Positions 1-10,372 are shown, numbered from the stretch's first letter. The stretch: 64,000 nt of DNA from Corynebacterium aurimucosum ATCC 700975 (GCF_000022905.1 NC_012590.1:310001-374000), one strand, 5' to 3'. The notes: generated from the letters alone by a model not told the origin. Numbers and translations are program-made.

Positions 1-3000
1 CCACCAGCCCGGTCATCCAGGCCAGCTCCAGCACACCGGCAGCGGTGAGCTCCGCGGAACCATCGCGCTGCAGGCCATACTCGGCCTCGAAGCGCGTGCG
101 GCCGGAACCCCACGAGGAGACCTCGCCGATGCCGGCGATGACCACCATGTCCTCTAGGTCCGTGGTGACCTGGCCAACTTCTTCCTCCAATCCAGGCTGT
201 ACTGCCTGCACCTGGTTGGGCAGCGCGGTGATGGTGGCGGAGGCGTCCTTATCCTCGCTCGGAACTGCGCCAGTGGTTTCGGCTGGCTCCACATCGGCAG
301 CAAGCTCCTTGAGGGAGAAGCCTTCCAAGCCGCCGGTGAGGTCCTTCTCCACCGGTGCGTGAGCTGCCTGCTCGCGCGATTCTGGGCTAGCCAGGTCCAT
401 GAGCTCGGAAGAGATTTCTTCCGGGCTCCACACCTTGATGCCGGCCTTCTCGGCGGCGGGCACCAGCCCGTCGTTGCCGCCCATGAGGTGCGTGCCGGCG
501 ACCCAGCCGATCTTGGCCTGCGCCAGGGTGACGCCCTGCGGCCAGCCGGCCTCGACCTTCCACTTGTTGAGGATGGCATCGAGTGCGGCCTTGACCTCGC
601 CGTAGGCGCCGTCGCCGCCGAAGGTGCCGCGGTTGGGCGAGCCCGGCAGGACGACGTGACAGCGCTTGTCCACATCCTCCTGGCTCAACCTTGCCAGCCC
701 CGCGATGGTGCGCTCGACGGACCACAGCAGCAGGCGGGCCTGCGTCTCGGTGGTGCCGGAGGCATCCGCCAGCGAGCCGGACACACTCGGCGCGGCGAAG
801 GGGAAGGCCAGCGTCGGGGTCAGCGCAGGCTTGAGAATCTTGACCTCGTTGCCCACGGACTCGCGCTGCTCGGAGCCGATCCAGTCGATGAGCGCGTCAA
901 TATCGCGGAAGCTCGACAGGTTCGCCGGGACCAGCCACAGGGCGGAACCGGCAGCGCCGTGCTCGGCGTAGAGCGTGCGCGCGAATTCCTTGCGGGCTTG
1001 GCTGACACGGGAGGCGGTCATGATGACCGTGGCGCCACCCTCCAGCAGGCGCTCCACCAACGCGGTGGCGATGGAACCAGGGGCAGCACCCGTGACCAGG
1101 GCAACCTCACCGGCAAACGCGCTGGGTGTGGTGTCCACGGCAGCCTGCGCGATGTCCTCGCGCTTCCACCAGCGGGCCTGACGCGCCAGGTCCTCGCCGG
1201 CACCGCGGAAGCTGTCCACCGGGTACTCGGCCTGGCCCAGGGCCAGGCGGGCGAGGCGCTCGCGGGCGATGGCCCAGGAGTCGTCGAAAAGCACGGCCTT
1301 GTTGGCATCGAAGGAAGGCGTGACGGACTTGAGCCAGCCGGAGCCGAGCTCTGCCTCGACGGCATCGATGACGGTGGTATCAGGGGCTTCGATGAGCTCC
1401 GGCTCGGAGTCTAGGCCCAGCTGGGAGAGAACCTGGCGGGCGACAGTAGCCAGCACGCCGTTCTCACCGGTGACGGTTTCGGCGAAGGCATCCAAAGCAG
1501 CGGAGTCCACCACGGCACCGCCACCGGCGCCACCGGCGGCAGCGCCCTTGGATACGGAGGCGCCGTGGGTAGCGGCGACGGCCTGGACGGCGGCGTCGAT
1601 CAGCTCGTGTGCTGCGGACTTCGAGGTGGCGCTCGCCGGCACGGTGCTCAGCGAGCCGCCGCGCACGGAATCCTCCTCGCGGGAGCCGAGCAGGATCTCC
1701 GCCTCGACGTGGGCAACCCAAGACTCGGGCAAGCCCCAGGTGCCGGTGACGTAGTCCGCCACGGCGGTGGGCTTGAGTCCCGCAGCGCCGAAGAGCTGGC
1801 GCAGGCGCGCGCCGACGGCCTCACCCAGCACCGGGCCGAAAGCGGAGTAGCCCGGTGCGGCGGTGGCGACCTTCTCGCGCAGCGTGGCCACGTCGGCATC
1901 GGCGGCGCCATCGATGGCCGGCACGCCGATTTCCGCGGACATGTCCATGAGCAGCTGGTTGCGGCGCGAGGACACGCCGTTGGTCAGCTCCTCCACGGTG
2001 TCGGAGTCCGTGATCTGGTCCACGCGGATCTTGTTCTGGAAGGCGAAGAGCACCATGATGGCCTCTGCTGCGCCGAAGCGCAGCTCGGGGGCGTCGCTGG
2101 AGGCAGCTGCGGTGGTGGGCGCAGGAGTCGGTGCCGGTGCTACCTCAGCCGGAGTCTCGGCAACCTCGCCTGGTGCCTCGGTGGCTTGCGGTGCCTCTTC
2201 GGCCTCGGATTCCGCAGCGGGTTCGGCGGCGGGGGCTTCGGAGACGTCGGCAAGCATGACCTGCTCCTGGTCGCGCTCCACGTTGAGCACGCGGATGGTG
2301 CCCTCCGGGATGCCGGCGACGGCCAGCGAGCGGGTAGCCAGGTTGGTCAGCGTCGGGGAAGAAGCCAAGCCGACCTCGATGATCTGCTCGACCTTGCCGA
2401 AGAGGAGCTCTTGGGTCTCAATCCAGCGCACAGGGGAAGCGAACTGCCAGGACAGCAGCTCGATGAGCAGCAGGCGGGCGAGCTCGTGCTCGGAGAGGTC
2501 CTCCACCTTCAGCCCGTCCAACTTGCCGGAGGGCGCCAGCGGAGCCACGGCATCGACGAAGTCCTGGGTCAGCTCGAAGGGGCGGGCCACCAGGTTCGGG
2601 ATATAGCGGCCTACTAGGGCATCCAGGTCCAGCTCCTGTGGCAGGAGCTCATCGAGCTTCGCCGCGAAGGCCGGGACACCCTCGCGCAGCACGCGGGAGT
2701 GGAAAGGAACATCGATGCCCGGGACCATGACGGCTGCGCGCGGGGCGATGGCGTTGGCCTTGTCCACCAGGGCCTTGAGCCCCTTCTTGGTGCCGGCGAC
2801 GGAGTACTGCTGGCCGCGGATGTTGTAGTTAACAATCTCCAGGAACTCGCCGGTGGCCTCGGAGACCTCAGCCACCCAAGCGTCGACGCTATCGGCAGCA
2901 ATGCCGGCCATGTTCGGGCGCAGCGCTGCCATGGCGTATTCGGAATTGCCCTCCGCATCACGCGGGACCAGGCTGCCCATGGCGGAGCCGCGGGAGTAGA

Positions 3001-6000
3001 CGATGTCAATGACGCCCTCGAGGTCGAAGATATTCGCCAGCGAGGCCAGTGCTGTGTACTCGCCCAGGGAGTGGCCGGCGAAGTAGGAGGTCGGGGCCAG
3101 GGCGTTCTCAGCGCGCAGGCGCTCGGTCTGGGCATAGGCCACGACAGCCAGGGCCACCTGCGTGAACTGGGTCAGGTGCAGCACGCCCTGCGGGTGGCGG
3201 AAGGTGGTACCGCGGACGGAAAGTTCCGTCGGGTTCTCATCGATGATTTTCTGGATGCTAAAGCCGAGGTTCTCGCGGGTATGCGCATCGGCGCGGCGCC
3301 AGGCTTCGCGCGCTGCCGGGGAGGCCTGGCGGTCGCCCTTGCCCATACCTTCGGTCTGGATGCCCTGGCCGGGGTAGACGTACGCCGTGGCCGGCGCGGC
3401 GAGCAGGGCCTGGCCGCGGGAGACCACCTCGCCGTCGATGCGGCAGGTGACCTCGAGGGCCTGGTGGATGCCCTTGCGGCCGACGCGCTCGACGGTGATC
3501 TCGATGTCATCGCCCAGCTGCACCATGCCGTACATGGAGTAGGTCCAGCCCACTACGCGGCCGTGGCGTCCGGCCACCTGCTGCGCGGCGGCCGAGAGCC
3601 ACATGCCGTGCACCAGCGGTGCCTGCAGGTTAACCAGCTGGGCCGCGTTATAGGAGGTGTGAATCGGGTTATAGTCACCGGAGACCAGCGCGAAGGGAGT
3701 CATATCCTGCGGGGCGGTGACGGTGGCGCGGTCGACGAAGGAGCGCGGAGTTGGCACCACCTTGGTGGCGGACTTGCCGCCGCCCCACTCCGGTGCCTGG
3801 CTCGGCGCGGCGGTGCCGGTGGCGCGGCCGCGGATGGCAAAGCGGTGCATCTGCGTGGCCACAATGTCGCCGGAGGCGTGGTCCTTGAGCTCCAGCTCGA
3901 CCGTCACGATGCGCCCGGAGACGGATTCCTCGATGGCGGTGCAGGAGGAGGTGACGTCGATCTGGCGGCCGTCGGCAAGCTGCTCCAGCGGCACGCGCAG
4001 GTCGATGACGTGGTCCAGGTGCACCGCGTTGAGCAGGCCTTCGATGACGGGGTAGCCATCCTCCAGGCGGCCGGAGCCGAGCGCGGCATAGATGGCCGGC
4101 CAGCAGGGGCCGACCAGAACGTCAGGGGTGCCGGCCTTCTCGGCTGCAGCATCGCCGCAGGTCACCGCGCTGTGTGCGGAGAGCAGAGAGGCCGGGAAGT
4201 GGAAGGAGTAGCCGGAGTCGACGGTGGGCATCTCCGTAATCTCATCGCCCTGCTCCGCCGTGGAGCCGACACCAGCCAGTCCCTCCAAGAGGGTGAAGAC
4301 GGAGTTCGGCAGGCGCTCCTCGGAGACCACCGGGGAGCCACCCGTGGCCACATCTTCCGGCAGGTCCACTGGGACGGTGACCTCGCGGACGTAGAAGGGG
4401 CGCTGCTCCTCCGGCAGATCATCCCAGTAGGAGTCCGCCGTGATGACGATCTCCCAGTTGCCCTCGGCATCCTGGCGCAGGTCGAAGGCATTCTCATCCA
4501 TCTCATAAGCCGGGTTGGCCATGAGGTGGCCGTGCCACAGCAGGGTCGGGGAAGTACGCAGGAACGCGGCCTCATCGGCGGCGGAATTCAGACGGGAGAA
4601 AGCCTTCTGCGGGGTCGATCCCTGCTCCAGCAGCGCATCCGTGGTGGCCTGCTCGAAGCGGGCAAGCAGGTCTGCCACGGGCTCGTTCTTCTTGGTAATA
4701 CCCGCCACGGCCACGGGGCCGGGGATGATGCGCACCTGGTCAGCGGTGTAACGCTCATCCTGCGCCTGCCAGAGCGTGTCCTTGCCGAACCAGGACTTCA
4801 GGTCACCGTCCAGGGCCGGTACCCACGGCATGGGCTTGACGTGCTTATAGTGCAGGGAAATCCACCAAGCAGCATCGCGTGCGGAGACCTCGGTGCTGCG
4901 TGCGGCGGGGTACTCGGCCAGCAGCTTGGCCACTGCCTGCGGTGCATCGTGAACATCCTCAACGCTGGTGAAGAGAGTCTCAATCTGGCCATGGTCAGCC
5001 GGGTTCAGGCGGGCCTCGACGCGATGCAGGAGATCGAAGAAGCGATCATCCCAGCTGGGATCCACGAACGGGTGGGCCAGCTCCACGAAGCGCTCGAGCC
5101 ACTCCGCGTAGGTCATGGACTCCACATCGCCGAAGTAGGGCTTGCAGGTCTTGGCCAGGGCGTCGATGATCTCCTGGCGGTGGGCCGGGTATTCCTCGAT
5201 GCTTAGGGAAGTAATCAGGCGCGAAGCGGCGGCGAAGGAATTATCCAGGTCGTGGATGTCCGCCAGCAGGTGCGACTGCGAGGACGCAACGCCGTGCGCG
5301 CCGGTGCCGCGGCCGACCCAGCCATCGTTGTCCTCCGGGGAAATACCGGCGGTGTTGACCAGCAGGTCCTTCACCGAATCGGTGGCCTTGGCTTCCTTGG
5401 TGGCCATGGCGACGGTGCCGAGGAAGACTGCGTCGACAGGCATGGCGGGCATAGCGTGCTTCTTCGCCCACTCACCGGTGAGGTAGGAGGTGGCGCGATC
5501 CGGGGAGGCGATGCCGCCGCCGACTGCCAGGTAGACGTTGGGGTGCTGGCGGATTTCGGCGTAGGTATCCAGCAGCATGTCATCCAGGTTGACCCAGGAG
5601 TGGTGGCCGCCGGCGTGGCCGTCCTCGACCTGCATGATGATGCGATCCTCCGGGTAGGCCGTGGCGATGGCCAGAACATCCCGGATCTGCTTTGCGGTAC
5701 CGGGCTTGAAGGAGATGAAGGGGAAGCCATCGGCGTGGAGGCGGTCCAGCAGCTCGCCGGCCTCCTCTACTTCCGGAATGCCGGCGGAGATGCACACACC
5801 GTTGAAAGCCGCACCGGCCGCGCGTGCCTTGGGCACGATGCGCGCCTGGCCGAAGTGCAGGTTCCACAGGAAGCGGTCAAAGAACATGGTGTTGAACTGC
5901 GCCGTGCGACCGGGGCGCAGGTGCTGCTCCATTGTGGCCAGGTGGGCGCGGAAGACCTCATCGGAGTACATGCCGCCGCCGGCCATCTCCGTCCAGTGCC

Positions 6001-7159
6001 CGGCGTTCGCCGCCGCGGCGACGATCTCACCATCAGCGGAGGTCGGCGTCATGCCGCCCAGCATGATGGGGGACAGGCCCGTGAGATCGGAGAAGCGGGT
6101 CTGGGTATAGGTGCGGCCATTGGGAAGCTCGATGGTGCGCGGGGCGAAGTCGGCGTAGTTCAGGGCCTTGGGTAGTTCAGTGCCCGGCGTCGCCAGTGCA
6201 TTGAGCTCCTGCGGGGTGGCGGCCGAGACCACCGTGACTCCCGTGCCTTCCACCACGCGGCGGGTGAGGTTGGTCAGTGCGCGGTCGAGAACGATGAGGT
6301 GCTCGGAGTTGAGCGTGGCCAGCGTGGCTGGCCAGTCGTGTTCTTTGACCAGGATGGCTTCTGCCTGCGCGCGGGCCTCATCCACGTCGAGGCCGCACTC
6401 CTGAGCCAGCGCCACGGTGCGCTCGGCTGCCGGGGCGAGCACCGGGTTGTGGAAAGGAAGAGCTACGGGCAGCTCATCAAAACGCGGGTTGAGCTCATCG
6501 CCGCCGACGGTGCGCTTCTCTAGCTCGGCGTTGAAGCTCTTCACTGCCTCGTCGATGGCGGTGCGGGTGGCAGCTAGGTCCTCCGGGCTGCCGGACAGCG
6601 CAAAGTGGCGGCGGCCGTTGACCACGGCGATGGCGGCGGTGCCGTGCAGGTACTCAGTGATGAAGCTGCGCTCCAGACCACGGATGGACAGCATCTGGGA
6701 GCGCGGATCGGAACCGTTGACGGCGCTGGCGGCGGTGCCCATCAGGATGGCTAGGGCCAGGGCTTCTGCTGGCTTGTCGACGGCCAACGCGCCCAAGCTT
6801 CCCTGCGAATGCCCAGCGCGCTCGTCGATGTCGACGCCGAGATCGCGCAGCTGCTCGATAGCGGCAATCTGGCCGAGGACGATGCCGGGGATGGAGACCG
6901 CCGGCAGGGCGTCGAGGGAAGTGGACTCGGTGGAACCAGCGATGAGCTGCTCGAGGCGCTCGAGCGCGCCGGGGCACGTGGAGGCGATGGTGCGTGCGGC
7001 GGGGCCGGTGAGGCTGCGTGCCTGGGCGAGGGTCTCGCGCAGGGTGTCAGCGGTGGCGGCAGTCTGCGCGGCGGTGGTGATGAAACCCTGCCAATCGGAG
7101 CCTTGTCCGGCGAAAAGTACGGCCGGGCGGGGCATGGAATGCAGCATAGTAACAGGCAT
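1..7159 (-). CDS. fas: Type I fatty acid synthase (FAS-I), C-terminus cut by the window edge
   Basis: Cytosolic multifunctional enzyme making acyl chains from acetyl- and malonyl-CoA, supplying membrane lipids and mycolate precursors. 2386 codons are present; family members are about 3000 residues, so the ketosynthase is missing at the edge. Order seen: acetyltransferase (AGHSQGSLGALAV, Ser near 118), FMN enoyl reductase (LGGMTPTSADGE near 370; QVEDGHAGGHHSW near 515), MaoC-like dehydratase (VSGDYNPIHTS near 1160), malonyl/palmitoyl transferase (FAGHSLGEYTALAS near 1360), an Ala/Pro/Glu linker, acyl carrier region (ELTNGVSSRRNQLLMDM near 1728, pantetheine Ser), ketoreductase (VALVTGAAPGSIATALVE near 2020, YGEVK near 2185). 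The reading frame is open throughout. Start ATG 7159 (MPVTMLHSMPRPAVLFAGQG) has a GAGGAAAG ribosome site. Whether it corresponds to FasA or FasB of C. glutamicum cannot be decided here. Confidence 0.97.
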   Translation of the reverse strand, partial: MPVTMLHSMPRPAVLFAGQGSDWQGFITTAAQTAATADTLRETLAQARSLTGPAARTIASTCPGALERLEQLIAGSTESTSLDALPAVSIPGIVLGQIAAIEQLRDLGVDIDERAGHSQGSLGALAVDKPAEALALAILMGTAASAVNGSDPRSQMLSIRGLERSFITEYLHGTAAIAVVNGRRHFALSGSPEDLAATRTAIDEAVKSFNAELEKRTVGGDELNPRFDELPVALPFHNPVLAPAAERTVALAQECGLDVDEARAQAEAILVKEHDWPATLATLNSEHLIVLDRALTNLTRRVVEGTGVTVVSAATPQELNALATPGTELPKALNYADFAPRTIELPNGRTYTQTRFSDLTGLSPIMLGGMTPTSADGEIVAAAANAGHWTEMAGGGMYSDEVFRAHLATMEQHLRPGRTAQFNTMFFDRFLWNLHFGQARIVPKARAAGAAFNGVCISAGIPEVEEAGELLDRLHADGFPFISFKPGTAKQIRDVLAIATAYPEDRIIMQVEDGHAGGHHSWVNLDDMLLDTYAEIRQHPNVYLAVGGGIASPDRATSYLTGEWAKKHAMPAMPVDAVFLGTVAMATKEAKATDSVKDLLVNTAGISPEDNDGWVGRGTGAHGVASSQSHLLADIHDLDNSFAAASRLITSLSIEEYPAHRQEIIDALAKTCKPYFGDVESMTYAEWLERFVELAHPFVDPSWDDRFFDLLHRVEARLNPADHGQIETLFTSVEDVHDAPQAVAKLLAEYPAARSTEVSARDAAWWISLHYKHVKPMPWVPALDGDLKSWFGKDTLWQAQDERYTADQVRIIPGPVAVAGITKKNEPVADLLARFEQATTDALLEQGSTPQKAFSRLNSAADEAAFLRTSPTLLWHGHLMANPAYEMDENAFDLRQDAEGNWEIVITADSYWDDLPEEQRPFYVREVTVPVDLPEDVATGGSPVVSEERLPNSVFTLLEGLAGVGSTAEQGDEITEMPTVDSGYSFHFPASLLSAHSAVTCGDAAAEKAGTPDVLVGPCWPAIYAALGSGRLEDGYPVIEGLLNAVHLDHVIDLRVPLEQLADGRQIDVTSSCTAIEESVSGRIVTVELELKDHASGDIVATQMHRFAIRGRATGTAAPSQAPEWGGGKSATKVVPTPRSFVDRATVTAPQDMTPFALVSGDYNPIHTSYNAAQLVNLQAPLVHGMWLSAAAQQVAGRHGRVVGWTYSMYGMVQLGDDIEITVERVGRKGIHQALEVTCRIDGEVVSRGQALLAAPATAYVYPGQGIQTEGMGKGDRQASPAAREAWRRADAHTRENLGFSIQKIIDENPTELSVRGTTFRHPQGVLHLTQFTQVALAVVAYAQTERLRAENALAPTSYFAGHSLGEYTALASLANIFDLEGVIDIVYSRGSAMGSLVPRDAEGNSEYAMAALRPNMAGIAADSVDAWVAEVSEATGEFLEIVNYNIRGQQYSVAGTKKGLKALVDKANAIAPRAAVMVPGIDVPFHSRVLREGVPAFAAKLDELLPQELDLDALVGRYIPNLVARPFELTQDFVDAVAPLAPSGKLDGLKVEDLSEHELARLLLIELLSWQFASPVRWIETQELLFGKVEQIIEVGLASSPTLTNLATRSLAVAGIPEGTIRVLNVERDQEQVMLADVSEAPAAEPAAESEAEEAPQATEAPGEVAETPAEVAPAPTPAPTTAAASSDAPELRFGAAEAIMVLFAFQNKIRVDQITDSDTVEELTNGVSSRRNQLLMDMSAEIGVPAIDGAADADVATLREKVATAAPGYSAFGPVLGEAVGARLRQLFGAAGLKPTAVADYVTGTWGLPESWVAHVEAEILLGSREEDSVRGGSLSTVPASATSKSAAHELIDAAVQAVAATHGASVSKGAAAGGAGGGAVVDSAALDAFAETVTGENGVLATVARQVLSQLGLDSEPELIEAPDTTVIDAVEAELGSGWLKSVTPSFDANKAVLFDDSWAIARERLARLALGQAEYPVDSFRGAGEDLARQARWWKREDIAQAAVDTTPSAFAGEVALVTGAAPGSIATALVERLLEGGATVIMTASRVSQARKEFARTLYAEHGAAGSALWLVPANLSSFRDIDALIDWIGSEQRESVGNEVKILKPALTPTLAFPFAAPSVSGSLADASGTTETQARLLLWSVERTIAGLARLSQEDVDKRCHVVLPGSPNRGTFGGDGAYGEVKAALDAILNKWKVEAGWPQGVTLAQAKIGWVAGTHLMGGNDGLVPAAEKAGIKVWSPEEISSELMDLASPESREQAAHAPVEKDLTGGLEGFSLKELAADVEPAETTGAVPSEDKDASATITALPNQVQAVQPGLEEEVGQVTTDLEDMVVIAGIGEVSSWGSGRTRFEAEYGLQRDGSAELTAAGVLELAWMTGLV

Positions 7160-7459
7160 CTTTCCTCTTTTGAGCTGATGGGGAACGGTTTTATGAAGAG
7201 CTGTGGGCAGGATTAGTTAGCCCTACAGAACAATCATGATGTGCCACCGTAGTCGAAGCTTTCGCGCAAAGCGGCCTCCCGCGCGGAAAATGTGAGGTTT
7301 TTCTCACGTTTGGTTTTTGGGGGTGCTCGCCGCGTCTCCGCCGCGCGAAGTTGCGCAACCTTTTGTATTCTTGGCCTCACTGCAGCGGCTCGGGGAGGAG
7401 CAGGGGTGGCTCGGCATCGGCCCGCGCAGCATGAATGAAAAGAAAAACTAGGGGGGACT
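7160..7459. promoter_or_regulatory. Divergent intergenic region of fas, with palindrome
   Basis: The 300 bases between the divergent fas and YbjN-like genes hold no gene. A palindrome GTGAG-GTTTTT-CTCAC lies at 7292-7307, about 135 bases before the fas start; its half-sites resemble, but do not fit, the corynebacterial GlxR box TGTGA-N6-TCACA. A TATTCT hexamer at 7366-7371 is a possible -10 for the rightward gene, about 90 bases before its start. Either could bind a regulator of lipid synthesis; which one is unknown. Confidence 0.4.
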
Positions 7460-8458
7460 ATGTCTCAATCAACACCAGAGAAAACGACTAAGACACCGGC
7501 TCGGCTCAGCAAAAGCCGAGTAATCAAAACCATGACCAAGCTGGCCGGAAAGCTTGAAGAGGATTCCTCGACCGGCATGCCCACCATCAAAATTGCGGGC
7601 GGATTCTTAAGCATCGACGTCAACGAAGAGATGGGCGGCCTCTGTGTCCTTGGGTATTGGGGCGGCGCGGTGTGCTTCGACCCGGACCGGCAGCCGTTGC
7701 GTATGGAAGTCAACGATCTCAACGGCGGTGTAATATCCGGCAGCCTCGTGGCCGAGCCTTGTGGAAGCTCCGCTATGCATACCCACCTGCGGGTCTTCGC
7801 GCCGCCCTATCTGCCGTCGACGGCCACGAACGCTCAGCTCAAGAGCATTATTGCGGGCTATGCGGCCGAGATGTCAGCGGTCTTCGCGCGCCTGGATGAA
7901 CAGTTTCCGGAGGAGCCGTCCAAGCCACAGAAGGGGTCTGGGCTTAAGCCGGTATCTCCCCACTATTTCAGCGAGGCCTATGGGGTTTCAGCGGTGGGGA
8001 TGTGGCGGGTGCACGAGCGTGCCACGCGCCTGGCGATGATCGGCACGCCCGTTCACGTAGTGGACCACCGGAATGGAGCCGTGAGCATCCTTATTAATGA
8101 ACACGCGATCACTATTGAAGCTGCTCGCGATGGCTCCGGGGATATTGAGCTCAGCCTCGTCACCCCCTCCGGCCGCTGCGCGTGTGACCTGGATGCGCTC
8201 GTGCGCTGGGCCGAGTTCATGAATGACGACCAGTATGTCTACTCTGCTCGCATCGAAGTGGTGAACCTCGACGGCGGCGATGAGCAGGACTTGGTCCTCG
8301 TGACCACGGCCCGCATCCCCACGAAGTGGGGCTACACCGATGAGCAGCTGGATTGGCAGCTCAGCACGTTGGTGAGCCAGCTTGTCGGTGCTGGTGAAGC
8401 GTTCTACCGAACCTTCAACCCCACGCGCGTGATGCGCTATATCGACCGCGCGGCCTAG
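7460..8458 (+). CDS. YbjN-like (type III chaperone-fold) protein, two tandem domains
   Basis: 332 residues, no signal peptide or membrane segment, so cytosolic. Two similar halves are apparent: residues about 25-150 (SKSRVIKTMTKLAGKLEED, then IKIAGGFLSIDVNEEMGGL) and about 170-330 (VGMWRVHERATRLAMIGTP, then AVSILINEHAITIEAARDG). Helix followed by antiparallel strands and a terminal helix is the YbjN / Tir-chaperone-like pattern common in actinobacteria, where function is poorly defined. The ATG at 7460 follows an AGGGGGG ribosome site. It is divergent from fas and converges on the acyl-CoA ligase, overlapping it by four bases at a shared CTAG that provides both stop codons. Family assignment is by pattern only. 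Confidence 0.75.
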   Translation: MSQSTPEKTTKTPARLSKSRVIKTMTKLAGKLEEDSSTGMPTIKIAGGFLSIDVNEEMGGLCVLGYWGGAVCFDPDRQPLRMEVNDLNGGVISGSLVAEPCGSSAMHTHLRVFAPPYLPSTATNAQLKSIIAGYAAEMSAVFARLDEQFPEEPSKPQKGSGLKPVSPHYFSEAYGVSAVGMWRVHERATRLAMIGTPVHVVDHRNGAVSILINEHAITIEAARDGSGDIELSLVTPSGRCACDLDALVRWAEFMNDDQYVYSARIEVVNLDGGDEQDLVLVTTARIPTKWGYTDEQLDWQLSTLVSQLVGAGEAFYRTFNPTRVMRYIDRAA

Positions 8459-10194
8459 GCGGGAGCCTCTTCTCCGAGCAGTTTCAGCAGGTCCTTCTGC
8501 ACTTCGCGGCGGCGGACCTTGCCCAGCTGGTCGGAGGCCAGGTGTTCGAAGTGGTAGAAGGTGCGCGGCACCTTGTAGCGGGTCAGGCGCTCGCGGCAGT
8601 AGTCCTTGAGGCCCTCCGGATCGAGCACCGCGCCATCCTCCAGGATGATGCAGGCCACGACATCCTCGGAACCATCCGCGCGCGGGCGGCCGACGATGGC
8701 CACGTTGGTGACGTCCGGGTGCTGGCGGATAACGTCTTCCACCTCGGCCGGGTACACATTGAAGCCGCCGGTAATGATCATCTCCTTGATGCGGGAGACG
8801 ATCTTGATGAAGCCATCGGACTCCATGATCGCCATGTCGCCCGTGCGGTACCAACCATCGTGGAAGGACTGCTCGGTGGCCTCAGGCATGTTGAAGTAAC
8901 CCTTGAATACCTGCGGCCCGCGCACGAGGAGCTCGCCCGCGGTGCCATCCGGCTGGGTCTCGCTGAGGTTGTCTGGGTTGCCGATGCGCACCTCGGTATC
9001 CGGGAAGGGAATGCCGATGTAGCCGGGGCGGCGGCTCGTGTTGAGCGGGTTTGCAGCGACAATCGGCGAGGTTTCCGTGAGCCCGTAGCCTTCCACGAGT
9101 AGGCCACCGGTGAGTGTTTCCCATTCCTCAACGATGTCCTCTGGCAACGCCGCTGCACCCGAGAGACTGTTTTCGATGCCGTGGAGATCGATGTTCTGTT
9201 CCTTGGCTGCCTCCATGACCTTGGAGTAGATCGTGGGCACACCCGGCATCCAAGTGGGGCGGCGCTTCTTCATAATGTCGAGGAGCAGCGGAATCTTTGG
9301 CGCCGGGGTGAGGACTAACTCGCCGCCAATGTGTACGCCGAGGGCTGCGATGAGGGTGAGGCCATAGACGTGGAAGAGGGGGAGGGCAGCGAGCATGCGC
9401 TCGGGCTTCTTGCCGATTTCGGGGACCCACGCTTCCGCCATCTTCATGTTGCAGTAGAGGTTGGAGTGGGTTAACTCCGCGCCTTTGGGCTTGCCGGTGG
9501 TTCCGGAGGTGTAAAGGATCAGCGCGGTATCTTCGCGGTTGACCTTGGCATCCTGTAGCTTCTGGCCTTGTCCGCCGATGGCGCGCCCGGTGAGCGTGCT
9601 CCACGGAACGGTGTTAGGGGCGGGAATTGAGAGCTCGGCGCGCTTGTCCTTAATGATGGGAAGTGGCAAGCGCAGTAGCAGCTGCTTGGGGCGCGGCATG
9701 GCCTCGATCATGTTGACCGTGACGATCGTTTCCAGCGGCGTGGTATCACGCAGCTCCTCAAAGACCGGGCTCGCCTTATCCCAGACCACGGCCACGCGGG
9801 CGGCGTGGTCTTGGAAGAGGGGCTCGAGCTCGGCCGCGGTGTAGAGCGGGTTGTGCTCCACGACGGTCGCCCCGAGCTTCAAGATGGCATAGAAGACCGC
9901 CACGTGCTGGGGGCAGTTGGGGAGTGCCACGGCGACGCGGTCGCCGGGACGAATGCCGAAGGCCTTAAGCCCCGCTGCGGCGGCGCGCACGTGGGTATCG
10001 AGTTCGCGGTAGGTCATTTGGTGGCCAAAGAACCACGTGGCGGGCCTTTCGCCGAACTCTTCCACGGTTTCTCGGTAGGAGTCCAAGAGCGTTTCGGTGC
10101 CGTAATCCAGATTGGGCTTAGTCCACTCAGGGTAATACTGGAGCCAGGCTTTCGACTCAAAGGCGGAGGGGGCCTGGGCAGGGGATTCGGACAT
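8455..10194 (-). CDS. fadD: Long-chain fatty acid-CoA ligase (FadD), copy 1
   Basis: AMP-forming acyl-CoA synthetase of 579 residues that activates fatty acids through an acyl-adenylate, feeding exogenous fatty acids into lipids. Visible motifs: P-loop-like LILYTSGTTGKPKGAELTH (near 230), GYGLTETSP (near 375), YRTGDMAIMESDG (near 450), hinge ISRIKE-type sequence VSRIKEMIITGGFNVYP, and the C-terminal catalytic-lysine region LGKVRRREVQ. The ATG at 10194 has AAGGAG nine bases upstream. It stands next to a close paralogue and two genes from FAS-I, which suggests a fatty acid activation locus. Substrate chain length cannot be told from sequence. Confidence 0.93.
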   Translation of the reverse strand: MSESPAQAPSAFESKAWLQYYPEWTKPNLDYGTETLLDSYRETVEEFGERPATWFFGHQMTYRELDTHVRAAAAGLKAFGIRPGDRVAVALPNCPQHVAVFYAILKLGATVVEHNPLYTAAELEPLFQDHAARVAVVWDKASPVFEELRDTTPLETIVTVNMIEAMPRPKQLLLRLPLPIIKDKRAELSIPAPNTVPWSTLTGRAIGGQGQKLQDAKVNREDTALILYTSGTTGKPKGAELTHSNLYCNMKMAEAWVPEIGKKPERMLAALPLFHVYGLTLIAALGVHIGGELVLTPAPKIPLLLDIMKKRRPTWMPGVPTIYSKVMEAAKEQNIDLHGIENSLSGAAALPEDIVEEWETLTGGLLVEGYGLTETSPIVAANPLNTSRRPGYIGIPFPDTEVRIGNPDNLSETQPDGTAGELLVRGPQVFKGYFNMPEATEQSFHDGWYRTGDMAIMESDGFIKIVSRIKEMIITGGFNVYPAEVEDVIRQHPDVTNVAIVGRPRADGSEDVVACIILEDGAVLDPEGLKDYCRERLTRYKVPRTFYHFEHLASDQLGKVRRREVQKDLLKLLGEEAPA

Positions 10195-10317
10195 GTTCGC
10201 GAACTCCTTAGGTGGTCAAACTTGTTATGTGTGGAACAGTATAGCCAATCTGTGACAGAAGTCTCGCAAAACTTAGCAAAGTTGCTTAAAGTAACGAAAT
10301 CTTTTCGGGACAAATCA

Positions 10318-10366
10318 ATAACCCCGGTGATGTGCGTCTATCACGCAGGGATCGCTCCGGGGTTAT
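10318..10366 (-). terminator. Terminator-like hairpin between the two fadD genes
   Basis: Perfect 10-bp stem ATAACCCCGG (10318-10327) / CCGGGGTTAT (10357-10366), with a nested GTGAT/ATCAC pairing in the loop. On the minus strand it follows the upstream fadD by seven bases and is followed by TGATTTGTCC, a weak T-rich stretch. Confidence 0.6.
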
Positions 10367-10372
10367 GGCGTG

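Noticed and set aside
2699..5206. 835-codon open frame on the plus strand
   Set aside because: It lies wholly opposite the FAS-I gene; the minus strand encodes enoyl reductase, dehydratase and transferase motifs in order. The open frame is a by-product of high GC codon bias.
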